Notes: generated by a model from the letters alone, not told the origin. A stretch of DNA of 64,000 nucleotides from JADLGL01 sp963667605 (GCA_963667605.2 CAXXUZ010000003.1:1915322-1979321); one strand, 5' to 3'. Counted from the stretch's first letter, positions 1 through 12,040 are shown. A program made the numbers and translations.

Positions 1-1598
<1,598 letters not shown>

Positions 1599-1620
1599 GT
1601 CAGTCTGACCTTCGAGAGGA

Positions 1621-2091
1621 CTACCAGCGATAATGCGAAAAGGCGCGGTTGGCTTCGGCCATCCGATGCGTGTCTTCGCGCTTCTTGACGGCGTTGCCAC
1701 GACTGTTGGCTGCGTCCATGAGTTCGCCGGAGAGGCGATCGACCATGGTCTTTTCGTTGCGGCCTCGGGCCGCCGACAATAGCCAGCGGATCGCCAGCGC
1801 CTGCCGCCGCGATGGCCGCACCTCGACCGGAACCTGGTAGGTAGCGCCGCCGACCCGGCGGGAGCGCACCTCGATCTGAGGCATGACATTGTCGAGAGCC
1901 TGCTTGAACACGCCGAGCGGATCCTGCTTGGCCCGAGCCTCGATCATATCGAAAGCGCCATAAACGATCTGCTCGGCCACGGATTTCTTGCCGGCCCGCA
2001 TGACCGAGTTCATAAATTTCGAAACGACGACATCCCCGTATTTCGGATCGGGGATGATCTCGCGTTTTTCGGCTCGATGGCGGCGTGACAT
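1621..2091 (-). CDS. rpsG: 30S ribosomal protein S7
   Basis: Primary 16S rRNA-binding protein that nucleates assembly of the 30S head. The product has 156 residues from ATG at 2091, beginning MSRRHRAEKREI and ending FSHYRW, the standard bacterial S7 length and ends. The frame stays open for 29 further codons upstream, but that extension does not resemble S7 and runs across the short gap to rpsL, so the internal ATG is chosen. It sits between rpsL (13 bp upstream) and fusA, so it is co-transcribed in the str operon. In the family S7 is the usual translational autoregulator of this operon; no specific S7-binding structure was identified here. Confidence 0.97.
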   Translation of the reverse strand: MSRRHRAEKREIIPDPKYGDVVVSKFMNSVMRAGKKSVAEQIVYGAFDMIEARAKQDPLGVFKQALDNVMPQIEVRSRRVGGATYQVPVEVRPSRRQALAIRWLLSAARGRNEKTMVDRLSGELMDAANSRGNAVKKREDTHRMAEANRAFSHYRW

Positions 2092-2104
2092 TACTAACCC
2101 AACC

Positions 2105-2476
2105 CTATTTCGGCCGTTTGGTGCCGTATTTCGAACGGCGCTGTCGGCGATCCTTGACCCCTTGGGTGTCAAGGACACCCCTGATTACGTGATAGCGAAC
2201 GCCCGGAAGATCCTTCACACGCCCGCCGCGGATCATCACCACCGAATGCTCCTGCAAATTGTGGCCCTCGCCGGGAATATAACCGATCACTTCAAAGCCA
2301 TTCTGGAGCCTAATTTTTGCCACCTTGCGCAGCGCCGAGTTCGGCTTCTTCGGCGTGGTGGTGTAAACGCGCGTACACACCCCGCGCTTTTGTGGGTTGC
2401 CCTGCAAAGCCGGTACCTTGTTTCGCTTCACGGGGGCCTGTCGCGGCTTCCGAATGAGCTGGTTGATCGTCGGCAT
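2105..2476 (-). CDS. rpsL: 30S ribosomal protein S12
   Basis: Decoding-centre protein of the small subunit. The product has 123 residues from ATG at 2476 (MPTINQLIRKP) to KYGTKRPK, the exact family length. The two loops where streptomycin resistance substitutions arise carry wild-type lysines (TPKKPNSALRKVAK and GRVKDLPGVRYH), so the sequence predicts a sensitive allele. The frame is open for 43 codons upstream but these are unlike S12. It is the first gene of the str operon and is separated from rpoC by about 420 bp, which should hold the str promoter. Confidence 0.97.
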   Translation of the reverse strand: MPTINQLIRKPRQAPVKRNKVPALQGNPQKRGVCTRVYTTTPKKPNSALRKVAKIRLQNGFEVIGYIPGEGHNLQEHSVVMIRGGRVKDLPGVRYHVIRGVLDTQGVKDRRQRRSKYGTKRPK

Positions 2477-2897
2477 TCGCACCATCGCTCGCGGTCCGCT
2501 CGATCGACCGCTTGAATTGTCAAAACAATCGTCACCTGCGCCGAGCTGGCAGGCGTTTCGAAATAGCGCCGGATCACGGCTTTCGCCCCGATCCTGCGAT
2601 CTCAATCACCTTCTTTGGTGTTCGCCAGCGTTTAGGTTTCGTCGTTCCAGAGCGCGACGCCCGGTGGAGCTTGAAGGCCTACTGCCTGCCGAAAGCGCGC
2701 GAAACCTACTTTTTCGCCGCTTTGCGGTCAACCCCTCGAAACGATCGGGAACCGCTGAAATCCGGACCAAATGTCGCTTCCGGAGAACGCGCGGTCTGCC
2801 AATCGGCGCTGAGAGTCAAAGATAACGTCCCGAGATGGGGTGTTCCAGACCTCAAGGGGTGTGTCGCGATAAGCGGCACACCCCTCAATCCGTTGAT
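2477..2897. other. Intergenic region rpoC–rpsL
   Basis: Gap of about 420 bp between the stop of rpoC and the start of rpsL (both minus strand). It contains a stem-loop just past rpoC (2855–2885) and must contain the promoter and leader of the str operon. No convincing -35/-10 pair could be fixed by eye. The open frames here are low-complexity shadows with no family resemblance. Confidence 0.6.
2855..2885 (-). terminator. Hairpin downstream of rpoC
   Basis: A perfect 9-bp inverted repeat, AGGGGTGTG (2855–2863) and CACACCCCT (2877–2885), with a 13-nt loop, lies 12 bp past the rpoC stop. No T-run follows on the minus strand, so it may be a weak or Rho-assisted terminator, or an RNA 3'-end stabiliser. 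Confidence 0.5.
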
Positions 2898-5800
2898 TTA
2901 TTCGCCGGCCTCCGAAGTGATCAGCGCCTCCGCCCCCGCTTCCGCCTCCGCTTCCGCCGCTGCCTCCGCCTGGGCGGCAGCAGCTTCCGCTTCGGCGATC
3001 CGCCGCCGCTCTTCGAGAATCAAGGAATCGCGGCGCACGGCGACTTGGCGGACCTCCTTGATCGCCCCTCCGGTGCCGGCCGGAATGAGCCGGCCAACGA
3101 TGATGTTCTCCTTCAGTCCCTCCAGTAGATCGACCTTGCCATTAACCGCCGCTTCGGTGAGGACGCGGGTCGTCTCCTGGAAGGATGCAGCCGAAAAGAA
3201 CGATCGCGTCTGCAGGCTTGCCTTGGTGATGCCGAGCAGCACCGGGTTCGCCGTCGCCGGCTTCTTCTTTTCTGCTACCGCCTTGGTGTTGGCAGCTTCG
3301 AAGTCGATCTCATCGACTTGCTCACCGGCGAAAAGCTCTGTCTCACCGGGATCAACCACTTCCACTTTTTGCAGCATTTGTCGGACGATGACTTCGATAT
3401 GCTTGTCGTTTATTATGACGCCCTGCAGGCGGTAAACCTCCTGGATTTCGTTTACCAGGAAGGCGGCCAGCGCCTCGACACCCTTGATGGCCAGGATATC
3501 ATGCGGAGCCGGATTTCCGTCGACGATGTAATCGCCCTTCTCGACAGAATCGCCTTCCTGCAGATGCAGCTGTTTGTTCTTGGCGATCAGATATTCGACC
3601 GGCTCCTGCCCCTCTTCGGCGGGCTCGATAACAACCCGCCGCTTGTTCTTGTAGTCGCGGCCAAAGCGAATCGTGCCGTCGATTTCGGCAATGATGGCAT
3701 GGTCCTTGGGCCGCCTGGCCTCGAATAGCTCCGCCACCCGCGGCAGCCCGCCAGTGATGTCGCGGGTTTTGGCTGCTTCGGTTGGGAGCCGCGCCAGCAC
3801 GTGGCCGGCGACAACTTTGGAACCCTGCTCCACCGACAAGATGGCGTCGGTCGACAGAAGATAACGAGCGTCACCGCCGCGCGCGAGCTGCTTTATCTTG
3901 CCGCGCCCGTCCTTAACAACAATCGCCGGCCTTAAGTCGCCGCCGCGCGGATGCGCTCGCCAATCGGTGATGACACGCTTGGTGATACCAGTCGATTCAT
4001 CAGTCGATTCGGAAACCGAGACGCCCTCGACCAGATCCTCGAATTCGACGCGGCCGGCAAGTTCGGTCAGCACCGGTCGGGTATAGGGATCCCACTCGGC
4101 CAAGCGTTGGGCGCGTTCGACATGGTCGCCCTCGTCGACCAATAGGCGGGAGCCATAAGCGACCCGATGGCTCGCCCGCTCCGTGCCGTCGTCGTCGATG
4201 ATGGCGATCGCCATGTTGCGGGCCATCGCGATCAGCCTGCTGTTGGAATCCTTCACCACATTGCGGTTTCGGATCGAGACCGAACCCTCAAAATTGGACT
4301 CTAGGAATGACTGATCGACCACCTGGGCCGCACCGCCAATATGGAATGTGCGCATCGTCAGCTGGGTGCCAGGCTCTCCGATCGATTGAGCGGCAATGAC
4401 ACCCACCGCCTCGCCTAGATTGACGGGGGTGCCGCGAGCAAGGTCGCGCCCGTAGCACTTACCGCAAACTCCGATTTTGGTGTCGCAGGTCAGAACCGAG
4501 CGTATTTTCGCGGTCTGAACCCGGGCATTCTCGACAAGCTCGACGTGCTTCTCTTCGATCAGCGTACCGGCCCCCACAACCACCTCTTTAGTGCGCGCAT
4601 CAACGATGTCTTCGGCAACAGTGCGCCCAAGAATGCGTTGGCCGAGGGTTGCCATGACCTGCCCGGACTCCACGACAGCCTGCAATTTGAGGCCGTTGGT
4701 GGTGCCGCAATCGAAATTGCTGATGATCGCGTCTTGTGCCACATCGACGAGACGCCGGGTAAGATAGCCAGAATTGGCGGTCTTCAACGCCGTATCGGCA
4801 AGGCCCTTGCGAGCGCCATGGGTGGAGTTGAAGTACTCCAGCACGGACAATCCTTCCTTGAAGTTGGAGATAATCGGAGTTTCGATGATCTCACCTGACG
4901 GCTTCGCCATGAGGCCGCGCATACCAGCGAGCTGCTTCATCTGGGCGGGCGAACCGCGGGCCCCGGAATGGCTCATCATGTAGATGGAGTTCATCTGCTT
5001 CTGTCGGCCACTATCGTCTTTCTCGACAGCCTGAATGTGCAGCATCATCTCGTCGGCGACGCGATCGGTGCATTTGGCCCAGGCATCGACGACCTTGTTG
5101 TATTTCTCGCCCTGAGTGATCAGGCCGTCGTTATATTGCTGCTCATATTCTTTCGCGAGCTTCGTCGTTTCATCGACCAATTTCGACTTGCTCGACGGGA
5201 TCACCATGTCGTCCTTGCCAAAGGAAATGCCGGCGCGGAAGGCGTGGGTTAAGCCGAGACGCATGATCCGGTCGCAGAACAGAACCGTCTCCTTCTGACC
5301 GCAATAGCGGTAGACCGCGTCGATCACCGACGAAATCTCCTTCTTCGTCATCAACTTGTTGATGAGGTCGTAGGAGAGATTCGGGTTCTTTGGCAGTAGG
5401 TCGCCAAGCATCATCCGGCCGGGCGTCGTCTCGTAGATCGCCGACACAGGATCGCCATCGGCGTCGACGGTCCGGTGTCGACCCTTGATCTTGGTGTGGA
5501 CGGTGACAACGTCCGCGGCGAGCGCGTGCTCGATTTCGCCAAGGCCACCGAAGGCCATTCCCTCTCCAGGTTCACGATCGGCCATGATCGAAAGATAGTA
5601 GAGCCCGAGCACGATATCTTGCGACGGAACGATGATCGGCGTGCCATTGGCGGGGTGGAGAATGTTGTTGGTCGACATCATCAACACTCGGGCCTCAAGC
5701 TGAGCCTCGAGGCTGAGCGGGATGTGGACGGCCATCTGGTCGCCGTCGAAATCGGCGTTGAAAGCAGCGCAAACAAGCGGATGGAGTTGGATTGCCTTGC

Positions 5801-7139
5801 CTTCGATCAGAACCGGCTCGAAGGCCTGGATGCCGAGGCGGTGGAGCGTCGGGGCTCGATTGAGTAGGATCGGATGTTCTCGAATGACCTCGTCGAGAAT
5901 GTCCCAAACCTCAGGACGCTCCTTCTCGACAAGCTTCTTGGCTTGCTTGACCGTCGTCGAGAAACCGCGAGCGTCGAGCTTTGAGTAGATAAACGGCTTG
6001 AACAGCTCGAGCGCCATCTTCTTTGGCAAGCCGCATTGGTGCAGCTTTAGTTCGGGGCCGACCACGATGACTGAGCGGCCGGAATAATCGACTCTCTTGC
6101 CGAGCAGGTTCTGGCGGAAACGACCCTGCTTGCCCTTGAGCATGTCGGACAGTGATTTCAGCGGCCGCTTGTTGGCGCCGGTGATGACGCGACCGCGGCG
6201 ACCATTGTCAAACAACGCGTCGACCGCCTCCTGAAGCATTCGCTTCTCGTTGCGGATGATAATGTCGGGAGCGCGAAGCTCGATTAACCGCTTCAGCCGG
6301 TTGTTGCGATTGATAACCCGCCGATAAAGATCGTTGAGATCGGATGTGGCAAAGCGGCCGCCATCGAGCGGCACCAGCGGCCGCAGATCGGGCGGAATCA
6401 CGGGAACCATGGTGAGGATCATCCACTCCGGTCGGTTACCCGAGTCCAGAAACGCCTCAACCAATTTCAACCGCTTGCCGAGTTTCTTCGGCTTCAATTC
6501 CGTCGTCGAAATGGCAATCTCGTGACGGAGGTCGACCGCGAGCTTCTCCAACTCGAGCGCCATCATCATGTCGCGGATCGCCTCGGCACCGATCTTGGCG
6601 GTGAAAGAATCTTGTCCGTACTCGTCCTGGGCCAGAACATAATCGTCCTCGGACAAAAGCTGTCGCTCCTTCAGCGGCGTCAGCCCCGGCTCGAGCACGA
6701 CATAACTCTCAAAATAAAGGATGCGCTCAAGGTCCTTCAGGGTCATGTCGAGCAGCATGCCGATCCGTGAGGGCAGCGACTTCAGGAACCAGATATGAGC
6801 GACCGGGGCGGCAAGCTCGATATGGCCCATGCGCTCGCGCCGGACCCGGGCAAGGGTGACCTCAACACCGCATTTCTCGCAGATAATTCCCTTATATTTC
6901 ATGCGCTTGTACTTGCCGCACAAGCACTCATAGTCCTTTATCGGGCCGAAGATACGGGCGCAAAACAAGCCGTCCCGCTCCGGCTTGAAGGTCCGGTAGT
7001 TGATCGTCTCAGGCTTCTTGATCTCGCCAAAGGACCAAGACTTTATCTTCTCCGGGCTCGCGATCGAGATCCGGATCTGATCAAAAGTCTGAGCCGGCTG
7101 CGCCGCCGGGCTAAAGATGCGCGCGAGGTCTTGGTTCAT
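2898..7139 (-). CDS. rpoC: RNA polymerase subunit beta'
   Basis: Largest catalytic subunit of RNA polymerase. The product has 1,413 residues from ATG at 7139 (MNQDLARIF), preceded by an AAGGAG motif 11 nt upstream; a 21-codon upstream extension is less likely. The N-terminal zinc ribbon has Cys72, Cys74, Cys87 and Cys90. The catalytic Mg-binding motif NADFDGDQMAVH is intact. The second zinc site (CDTKIGVCGKCYGRDLA) and the following GEAVGVIAAQSIGEPGTQLT bridge region are present. The extreme C-terminus is Ala/Glu-rich. It follows rpoB after about 97 bp and is normally co-transcribed with it. Confidence 0.98.
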   Translation of the reverse strand: MNQDLARIFSPAAQPAQTFDQIRISIASPEKIKSWSFGEIKKPETINYRTFKPERDGLFCARIFGPIKDYECLCGKYKRMKYKGIICEKCGVEVTLARVRRERMGHIELAAPVAHIWFLKSLPSRIGMLLDMTLKDLERILYFESYVVLEPGLTPLKERQLLSEDDYVLAQDEYGQDSFTAKIGAEAIRDMMMALELEKLAVDLRHEIAISTTELKPKKLGKRLKLVEAFLDSGNRPEWMILTMVPVIPPDLRPLVPLDGGRFATSDLNDLYRRVINRNNRLKRLIELRAPDIIIRNEKRMLQEAVDALFDNGRRGRVITGANKRPLKSLSDMLKGKQGRFRQNLLGKRVDYSGRSVIVVGPELKLHQCGLPKKMALELFKPFIYSKLDARGFSTTVKQAKKLVEKERPEVWDILDEVIREHPILLNRAPTLHRLGIQAFEPVLIEGKAIQLHPLVCAAFNADFDGDQMAVHIPLSLEAQLEARVLMMSTNNILHPANGTPIIVPSQDIVLGLYYLSIMADREPGEGMAFGGLGEIEHALAADVVTVHTKIKGRHRTVDADGDPVSAIYETTPGRMMLGDLLPKNPNLSYDLINKLMTKKEISSVIDAVYRYCGQKETVLFCDRIMRLGLTHAFRAGISFGKDDMVIPSSKSKLVDETTKLAKEYEQQYNDGLITQGEKYNKVVDAWAKCTDRVADEMMLHIQAVEKDDSGRQKQMNSIYMMSHSGARGSPAQMKQLAGMRGLMAKPSGEIIETPIISNFKEGLSVLEYFNSTHGARKGLADTALKTANSGYLTRRLVDVAQDAIISNFDCGTTNGLKLQAVVESGQVMATLGQRILGRTVAEDIVDARTKEVVVGAGTLIEEKHVELVENARVQTAKIRSVLTCDTKIGVCGKCYGRDLARGTPVNLGEAVGVIAAQSIGEPGTQLTMRTFHIGGAAQVVDQSFLESNFEGSVSIRNRNVVKDSNSRLIAMARNMAIAIIDDDGTERASHRVAYGSRLLVDEGDHVERAQRLAEWDPYTRPVLTELAGRVEFEDLVEGVSVSESTDESTGITKRVITDWRAHPRGGDLRPAIVVKDGRGKIKQLARGGDARYLLSTDAILSVEQGSKVVAGHVLARLPTEAAKTRDITGGLPRVAELFEARRPKDHAIIAEIDGTIRFGRDYKNKRRVVIEPAEEGQEPVEYLIAKNKQLHLQEGDSVEKGDYIVDGNPAPHDILAIKGVEALAAFLVNEIQEVYRLQGVIINDKHIEVIVRQMLQKVEVVDPGETELFAGEQVDEIDFEAANTKAVAEKKKPATANPVLLGITKASLQTRSFFSAASFQETTRVLTEAAVNGKVDLLEGLKENIIVGRLIPAGTGGAIKEVRQVAVRRDSLILEERRRIAEAEAAAAQAEAAAEAEAEAGAEALITSEAGE

Positions 7140-7236
7140 GCCTTTTGCTTCTCCTTCGGCGCCGACGGGCGAGTACCAATCTCGCTCCCGCCGTGCCGCC
7201 AATTCGTAATTGACGCCGTGCCGCTACTTGCGGTCA

Positions 7237-10200
7237 TCATTCCGTGGCTTCGGTGTGATCATCTGGTCCAGACAGTCGCCGGACAGTCTCAAATTCAACA
7301 TCGAGACAAAGCGAACGCATCTCCTTGACGAGAACGTTGAAGCTCTCGGGGATGCCAGCTTCGAAGGTGTCGTCGCCGCGAACGATGGCTTCATAAACCT
7401 TGGTTCGGCCGGCAACATCGTCCGATTTGACGGTGAGCATCTCCTGCAAAGTGTACGCAGCACCGTAGGCCTCAAGCGCCCAAACCTCCATTTCGCCGAA
7501 GCGTTGACCGCCGAACTGGGCTTTGCCGCCCAGAGGCTGCTGGGTGACCAAGCTGTACGGCCCAATCGATCGGGCATGGATCTTGTCGTCGACCAAATGA
7601 TGCAGCTTCAGCATGTAGATGAAACCTACGGTCACCGGTCGATCGAACTCTTCGCCTGAGCGGCCGTCATAAAGCATCGACTGACCGGACGAATCGAGGC
7701 CGGCTTTCTCCAACAATTCGACAATGTCGTGCTCTCGCGCGCCGTCGAAGACCGGGGTCGCGATCGGCACGCCATGGCTGAGCTGCTCGCCCAGCCGAAC
7801 CACCGATTCATCGTCATAGGCGGCGATCTCATCGCCCTCGTCGGTAGAGCCATATATGTCCTTTAGCGTCGCCCTCAGCGGCTTCACGTTGCCCTTGGCT
7901 TTATAGGCTTCGACCATATTGCCGATCTTTAGACCGAGCCCGGCACAGGCGCGGCCGAGATGGGTCTCGAGGATTTGACCCACATTCATCCGGCTCGGCA
8001 CGCCGAGCGGGTTCAAGACGATGTCGACGGGGGTGCCGTCATCAAGATGCGGCATATCCTCGACCGGGACGATCTTGGACACCACACCCTTATTGCCATG
8101 GCGGCCGGCCATTTTATCGCCGGGCTGGATCTTCCGTTTCACCGCGACGAAGACCTTGACCATCTTCATCACGCCAGGCGGCAGTTCGTCGCCTCGCTGC
8201 AGTTTTTCGACCTTGTCGATAAAGCGCTGCTCTAGCCGCTTGCGGCTGTCTTCATACTGGCTCCTGAGCGCCTCGATCTGCTTCATCAGCTTGTCGCTGG
8301 CGACGGCGAAATTCCACCATTGTGCCCGCGGATGGTCATCCAAAGCCTCCGCGCTGAGCTTGGTGTCCTTCTTGAAGCCCTTGGGACCGGCAACGCCGAT
8401 CTTGTTCTTGAGCATGCCGGCAAGACGGCCATAGACGTTGCGATCAAGGATCGCTTGCTCGTCATCGCGATCCTTTGCGAGCTGCTCGATCTCCTCTCGC
8501 TCGATCGCCATCGCGCGCTCGTCCTTCTCGACGCCATGACGGTTGAAAACACGTACCTCGACAACGGTCCCGGCGACGCCCGGCGGGACCCGAAGCGACG
8601 TGTCGCGAACATCGGACGCCTTCTCGCCGAAAATGGCTCGGAGCAGCTTTTCCTCCGGTGTCATCGGGCTTTCGCCTTTTGGCGTGATCTTTCCGACGAG
8701 GATGTCGCTGGCCGCTACTTCGGCGCCGATGTAGATGATACCGGCCTCGTCAAGATTCTTCAGCGCCTCCTCCGACACGTTCGGGATATCGCGAGTGATT
8801 TCCTCCGGCCCAAGCTTGGTGTCGCGGGCCATGACTTCGAACTCTTCGATATGGATCGAGGTGAAGACGTCATCGCGGACGATGCGCTCGGAGAGCAGTA
8901 TCGAGTCTTCGAAATTGTATCCGTTCCATGGCATGAAGGCGACGAGGACATTGCGACCGAGCGCCAGATCGCCAAGGTCGGTGGAAGGTCCGTCGGCGAT
9001 GACGTCTCCCTTCTCGACCACGTCGCCGACCCGCACCAGCGGCCGCTGATTGATGCAAGTGTTTTGGTTCGAGCGCTGGAATTTCATCAGCCGATAGATG
9101 TCGACGCCCGATTGCGACGACTCAAGGTCCTGAGTGGCGCGAACGACGATACGAGTGGCATCGACCTGGTCGACGATGCCGCCGCGTCGGGCGCCGATCG
9201 CGGCGCCTGAATCGCGCGCGACCACAGATTCCATTCCGGTGCCGACAAGCGGCGCCTCGGACCGAACCAAGGGCACCGCCTGGCGCTGCATGTTCGAGCC
9301 CATAAGAGCGCGGTTGGCGTCGTCGTTCTCAAGGAACGGAATTAACGCCGCAGCGACCGACACCAATTGCTTTGGCGATACGTCCATAAAATCGACATGG
9401 TCTTTCGGCACCATCACCGTCTCGCCGGCTCGGCGACAAACAATCAAATCCTCAAGCAGTTTGCCCTTTTTGTCGACCGGAGCGTTGGCCTGGGCGATGG
9501 TGTATTTCGACTCCTCCATCGCCGAGAGATAGACGACCTCCTCGGTCACCTTGTCGTCTTTGACCCGACGATACGGGCTTTCGATGAAGCCGTATTTGTT
9601 GACCCGGGCAAAGGTCGCAAGCGAGTTGATCAGGCCAATGTTGGGGCCTTCCGGGGTCTCGATGGGGCAAATCCGGCCATAGTACGTCGGATGGACATCG
9701 CGGACTTCGAAACCGGCGCGCTCGCGAGTGAGGCCACCGGGACCGAGCGCAGACAGGCGGCGCTTGTGGGTGATCTCCGACAATGGATTGGTCTGGTCCA
9801 TGAATTGTGACAGCTGCGAGGAGCCGAAAAATTCGCGCACGGCGGCCGCGGCCGGCTTGGCGTTGATCAGATCCTGCGGCATAACGTGGCCGATTTCGAC
9901 CGAACTCATCCGCTCCTTGATCGCGCGCTCCATGCGCAGAAGCCCTATCCGATACTGGTTCTCCATCAACTCGCCGACCGAGCGGACGCGTCGGTTGCCG
10001 AGATTGTCGATGTCGTCGATCTCGCCCTTGCCGTCGCGGAGCTCGACCAAGGTCTTGGCCACGGCGAGGATGTCCTCCTTGCGGAGCGTCCTGTGGGTAT
10101 CGGGAGCATCAAGATCGAGCCGCATGTTCATTTTGACGCGGCCCACGGCTGAGAGATCGTAGCGTTCTGAATCGAAAAACAGCGACTTAAACATCGCCTC

Positions 10201-11367
10201 AGCAGTGTCGATCGTCGGCGGCTCGCCGGGACGCATCACCCGATAGATGTCGAACAACGCATCTTCGCGGGTCTCGTGTTTGTCGACGGCGAGGGTGTTG
10301 CGGATATAGGCGCCGATTGTGACGTGATCGATGTCGAGAATCTCGATCTTGTTATACTCGGCATCTGCCAGTATTTCCAAAACCGTGGCATCGATCTCGT
10401 CCCCGGCCTCGGCGTGGACCTCACCGGTCGCGGCGGTAACAAGATCGGTTGCGAGATAGTGGCCATAGAGGTCTTCATCGGCCAGCTTGAGCGCCTTCAA
10501 GCCCTTCTCAGCCAGTTGCCGCGCCGTCCGCGCCGTCATCTTCCGACCGGCTTCAAGCACAACCTTGCCGCTATCAGCGTCGATCAAATCGCTGGTCGCC
10601 TGCATGCCGCGCATTCGAGCCGCGTCGAAAGGCCGCCGCCAGCCGCCGTCGATCCGCTTGTAGGTGATGCGGTCGTAAAAGAGATCGAGGATTGCTTCGC
10701 CATCGAGACCGAGAGCGAGGAGAAGCGAAGTGACCGGAATCTTCCGGCGGCGATCGATGCGGGCATGAACGATATCCTTGGCGTCGAATTCGATGTCGAG
10801 CCAGGATCCGCGGTAGGGAATGATCCGCGCGGCAAACAGGAGCTTGCCGGAGGAGTGCGACTTGCCCTTGTCATGGTCGAAGAACACACCTGGTGAGCGA
10901 TGCATCTGCGAGACGATCACTCGCTCAGTGCCGTTGACGATAAAGGTGCCGTTCGAGGTCATGAGCGGCATTTCGCCCATGTAGACCTCTTGTTCTTTGA
11001 TATCCTTGACGGATTTCGCCTGGGTGTCTTCGTCTATATCGAACACGATTAGCCGCAGGGTCACCTTGAGCGGCGCCGAATAGGTCATTCCGCGCTGGCG
11101 GCATTCGTCAACGTCATATTTCGGCGGCTCAAAATCATAGCGCACGAATTCCAGCATCGCGGTGCCGGAGAAGTCGGAGATCGGGAACACCGATTTGAAA
11201 ACGGCCTGTAGGCCTTGGTCGGTGCGGCCACCTGTCGGCTCAACGACCGTTAGGAACTGGTCATAGGACGCCTTTTGAACCTCAATGAGGTTCGGCATCT
11301 CAGCCACTTCCTTGATCGACCCGAAGAACTTCCGAATTCGTTTGCGACCAGTGAACGTTTCGGCCAA
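7237..11367 (-). CDS. rpoB: RNA polymerase subunit beta
   Basis: Catalytic beta subunit, 1,376 residues. I start it at a TTG codon (complement at 11365–11367; protein M/L-AETFTGRKRIRKFFG) because TAAGGAG lies about 7 nt upstream and homologues start at this point. A 12-codon upstream extension exists but overlaps that ribosome binding site. The rifampicin pocket reads SQFMDQTNPLSEITHKRR followed by LSALGPGGL, with the Asp, His and Ser positions wild-type, so a sensitive allele is predicted. Other landmarks are ETPEGPNIGLINSLA and, near the C-terminus, the GGKAQFGGQRFGEMEVWALE segment. It lies between rplL and rpoC in the conserved cluster. Confidence 0.97.
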   Translation of the reverse strand: MAETFTGRKRIRKFFGSIKEVAEMPNLIEVQKASYDQFLTVVEPTGGRTDQGLQAVFKSVFPISDFSGTAMLEFVRYDFEPPKYDVDECRQRGMTYSAPLKVTLRLIVFDIDEDTQAKSVKDIKEQEVYMGEMPLMTSNGTFIVNGTERVIVSQMHRSPGVFFDHDKGKSHSSGKLLFAARIIPYRGSWLDIEFDAKDIVHARIDRRRKIPVTSLLLALGLDGEAILDLFYDRITYKRIDGGWRRPFDAARMRGMQATSDLIDADSGKVVLEAGRKMTARTARQLAEKGLKALKLADEDLYGHYLATDLVTAATGEVHAEAGDEIDATVLEILADAEYNKIEILDIDHVTIGAYIRNTLAVDKHETREDALFDIYRVMRPGEPPTIDTAEAMFKSLFFDSERYDLSAVGRVKMNMRLDLDAPDTHRTLRKEDILAVAKTLVELRDGKGEIDDIDNLGNRRVRSVGELMENQYRIGLLRMERAIKERMSSVEIGHVMPQDLINAKPAAAAVREFFGSSQLSQFMDQTNPLSEITHKRRLSALGPGGLTRERAGFEVRDVHPTYYGRICPIETPEGPNIGLINSLATFARVNKYGFIESPYRRVKDDKVTEEVVYLSAMEESKYTIAQANAPVDKKGKLLEDLIVCRRAGETVMVPKDHVDFMDVSPKQLVSVAAALIPFLENDDANRALMGSNMQRQAVPLVRSEAPLVGTGMESVVARDSGAAIGARRGGIVDQVDATRIVVRATQDLESSQSGVDIYRLMKFQRSNQNTCINQRPLVRVGDVVEKGDVIADGPSTDLGDLALGRNVLVAFMPWNGYNFEDSILLSERIVRDDVFTSIHIEEFEVMARDTKLGPEEITRDIPNVSEEALKNLDEAGIIYIGAEVAASDILVGKITPKGESPMTPEEKLLRAIFGEKASDVRDTSLRVPPGVAGTVVEVRVFNRHGVEKDERAMAIEREEIEQLAKDRDDEQAILDRNVYGRLAGMLKNKIGVAGPKGFKKDTKLSAEALDDHPRAQWWNFAVASDKLMKQIEALRSQYEDSRKRLEQRFIDKVEKLQRGDELPPGVMKMVKVFVAVKRKIQPGDKMAGRHGNKGVVSKIVPVEDMPHLDDGTPVDIVLNPLGVPSRMNVGQILETHLGRACAGLGLKIGNMVEAYKAKGNVKPLRATLKDIYGSTDEGDEIAAYDDESVVRLGEQLSHGVPIATPVFDGAREHDIVELLEKAGLDSSGQSMLYDGRSGEEFDRPVTVGFIYMLKLHHLVDDKIHARSIGPYSLVTQQPLGGKAQFGGQRFGEMEVWALEAYGAAYTLQEMLTVKSDDVAGRTKVYEAIVRGDDTFEAGIPESFNVLVKEMRSLCLDVEFETVRRLSGPDDHTEATE

Positions 11368-11574
11368 TGTTCGCTCCTTAGATTTTCGAGAACAGCGCCC
11401 CACAAGGTCGGCGCAGACAAGCGCGACCTTCGGGACCCCGGTACTGTGACGAACTCAACAGCGAGGGCGTGCGGCCCCCGCTTACTCGGATCCGGCGCAC
11501 ACTCCGCCGGCTCGCTTTCTCGTTCGGCGTTGGCGCCAAACCTGCCTCTATTCTGCCCCGCCGCCCGTTAAGGC

Positions 11575-11607
11575 CTGGCTCCCTGACCAAGACGCCCAGG
11601 GAGCTGG
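11575..11607 (-). promoter_or_regulatory. Hairpin in the rplL–rpoB spacer, candidate attenuator
   Basis: GCTCCCTG (11578–11585) pairs with CAGGGAGC (11597–11604), extended by two wobble pairs and one C-G pair, 18 bp past the rplL stop and upstream of rpoB. In other bacteria a partial terminator in this spacer reduces rpoBC expression relative to ribosomal proteins. There is no T-run, so partial termination or processing is more likely than full termination. Confidence 0.5.
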
Positions 11608-11624
11608 TGTTGTTTGAATCGGCT

Positions 11625-11999
11625 TTATTTCAACTCAACCTTGGCGCCGGCGCTTTCGAGCTGCTCTTTCAGCTTGTCGGCCTCCTCCTTGCCGACGGCC
11701 TCCTTGACCGCCTTGGGCGCGCCTTCGACGAGATCCTTCGCCTCCTTGAGGCCAAGCCCGGTGATTGCCCGGACCTCCTTGATCACGTTGATCTTCTTCT
11801 CGCCAAAGTTGGCAAGGATCACGTCGAACTCGGTCTTCTCTTCGGCCGCGGCTGCGGCACCATCACCCGCCGCTGCGGCGATCACGACCGGTGCCGCCGC
11901 CGACACACCCCATTTTTCTTCAAGGAGCTTGGACAGCTCCGCAGCTTCCAGCACAGTCAGGCCAGAAAGCTCATCCACAATCTTTGAAAGATCTGCCAT
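11625..11999 (-). CDS. rplL: 50S ribosomal protein L7/L12
   Basis: Stalk protein of the large subunit that recruits translational GTPases. The product has 124 residues from ATG at 11999. An N-terminal dimerisation helix (LSKIVDELSGLTVLEAAEL) is followed by a typical Ala-rich hinge (about residues 38–52) and the C-terminal factor-binding domain with GLGLKEAKDLVEGAPK. It is 41 bp downstream of rplJ in the conserved L10–L12 arrangement. Confidence 0.98.
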   Translation of the reverse strand: MADLSKIVDELSGLTVLEAAELSKLLEEKWGVSAAAPVVIAAAAGDGAAAAAEEKTEFDVILANFGEKKINVIKEVRAITGLGLKEAKDLVEGAPKAVKEAVGKEEADKLKEQLESAGAKVELK

Positions 12000-12040
12000 C
12001 TACTTGTTCCTTTTAATCGATTCGAACCAATTATCGTCGG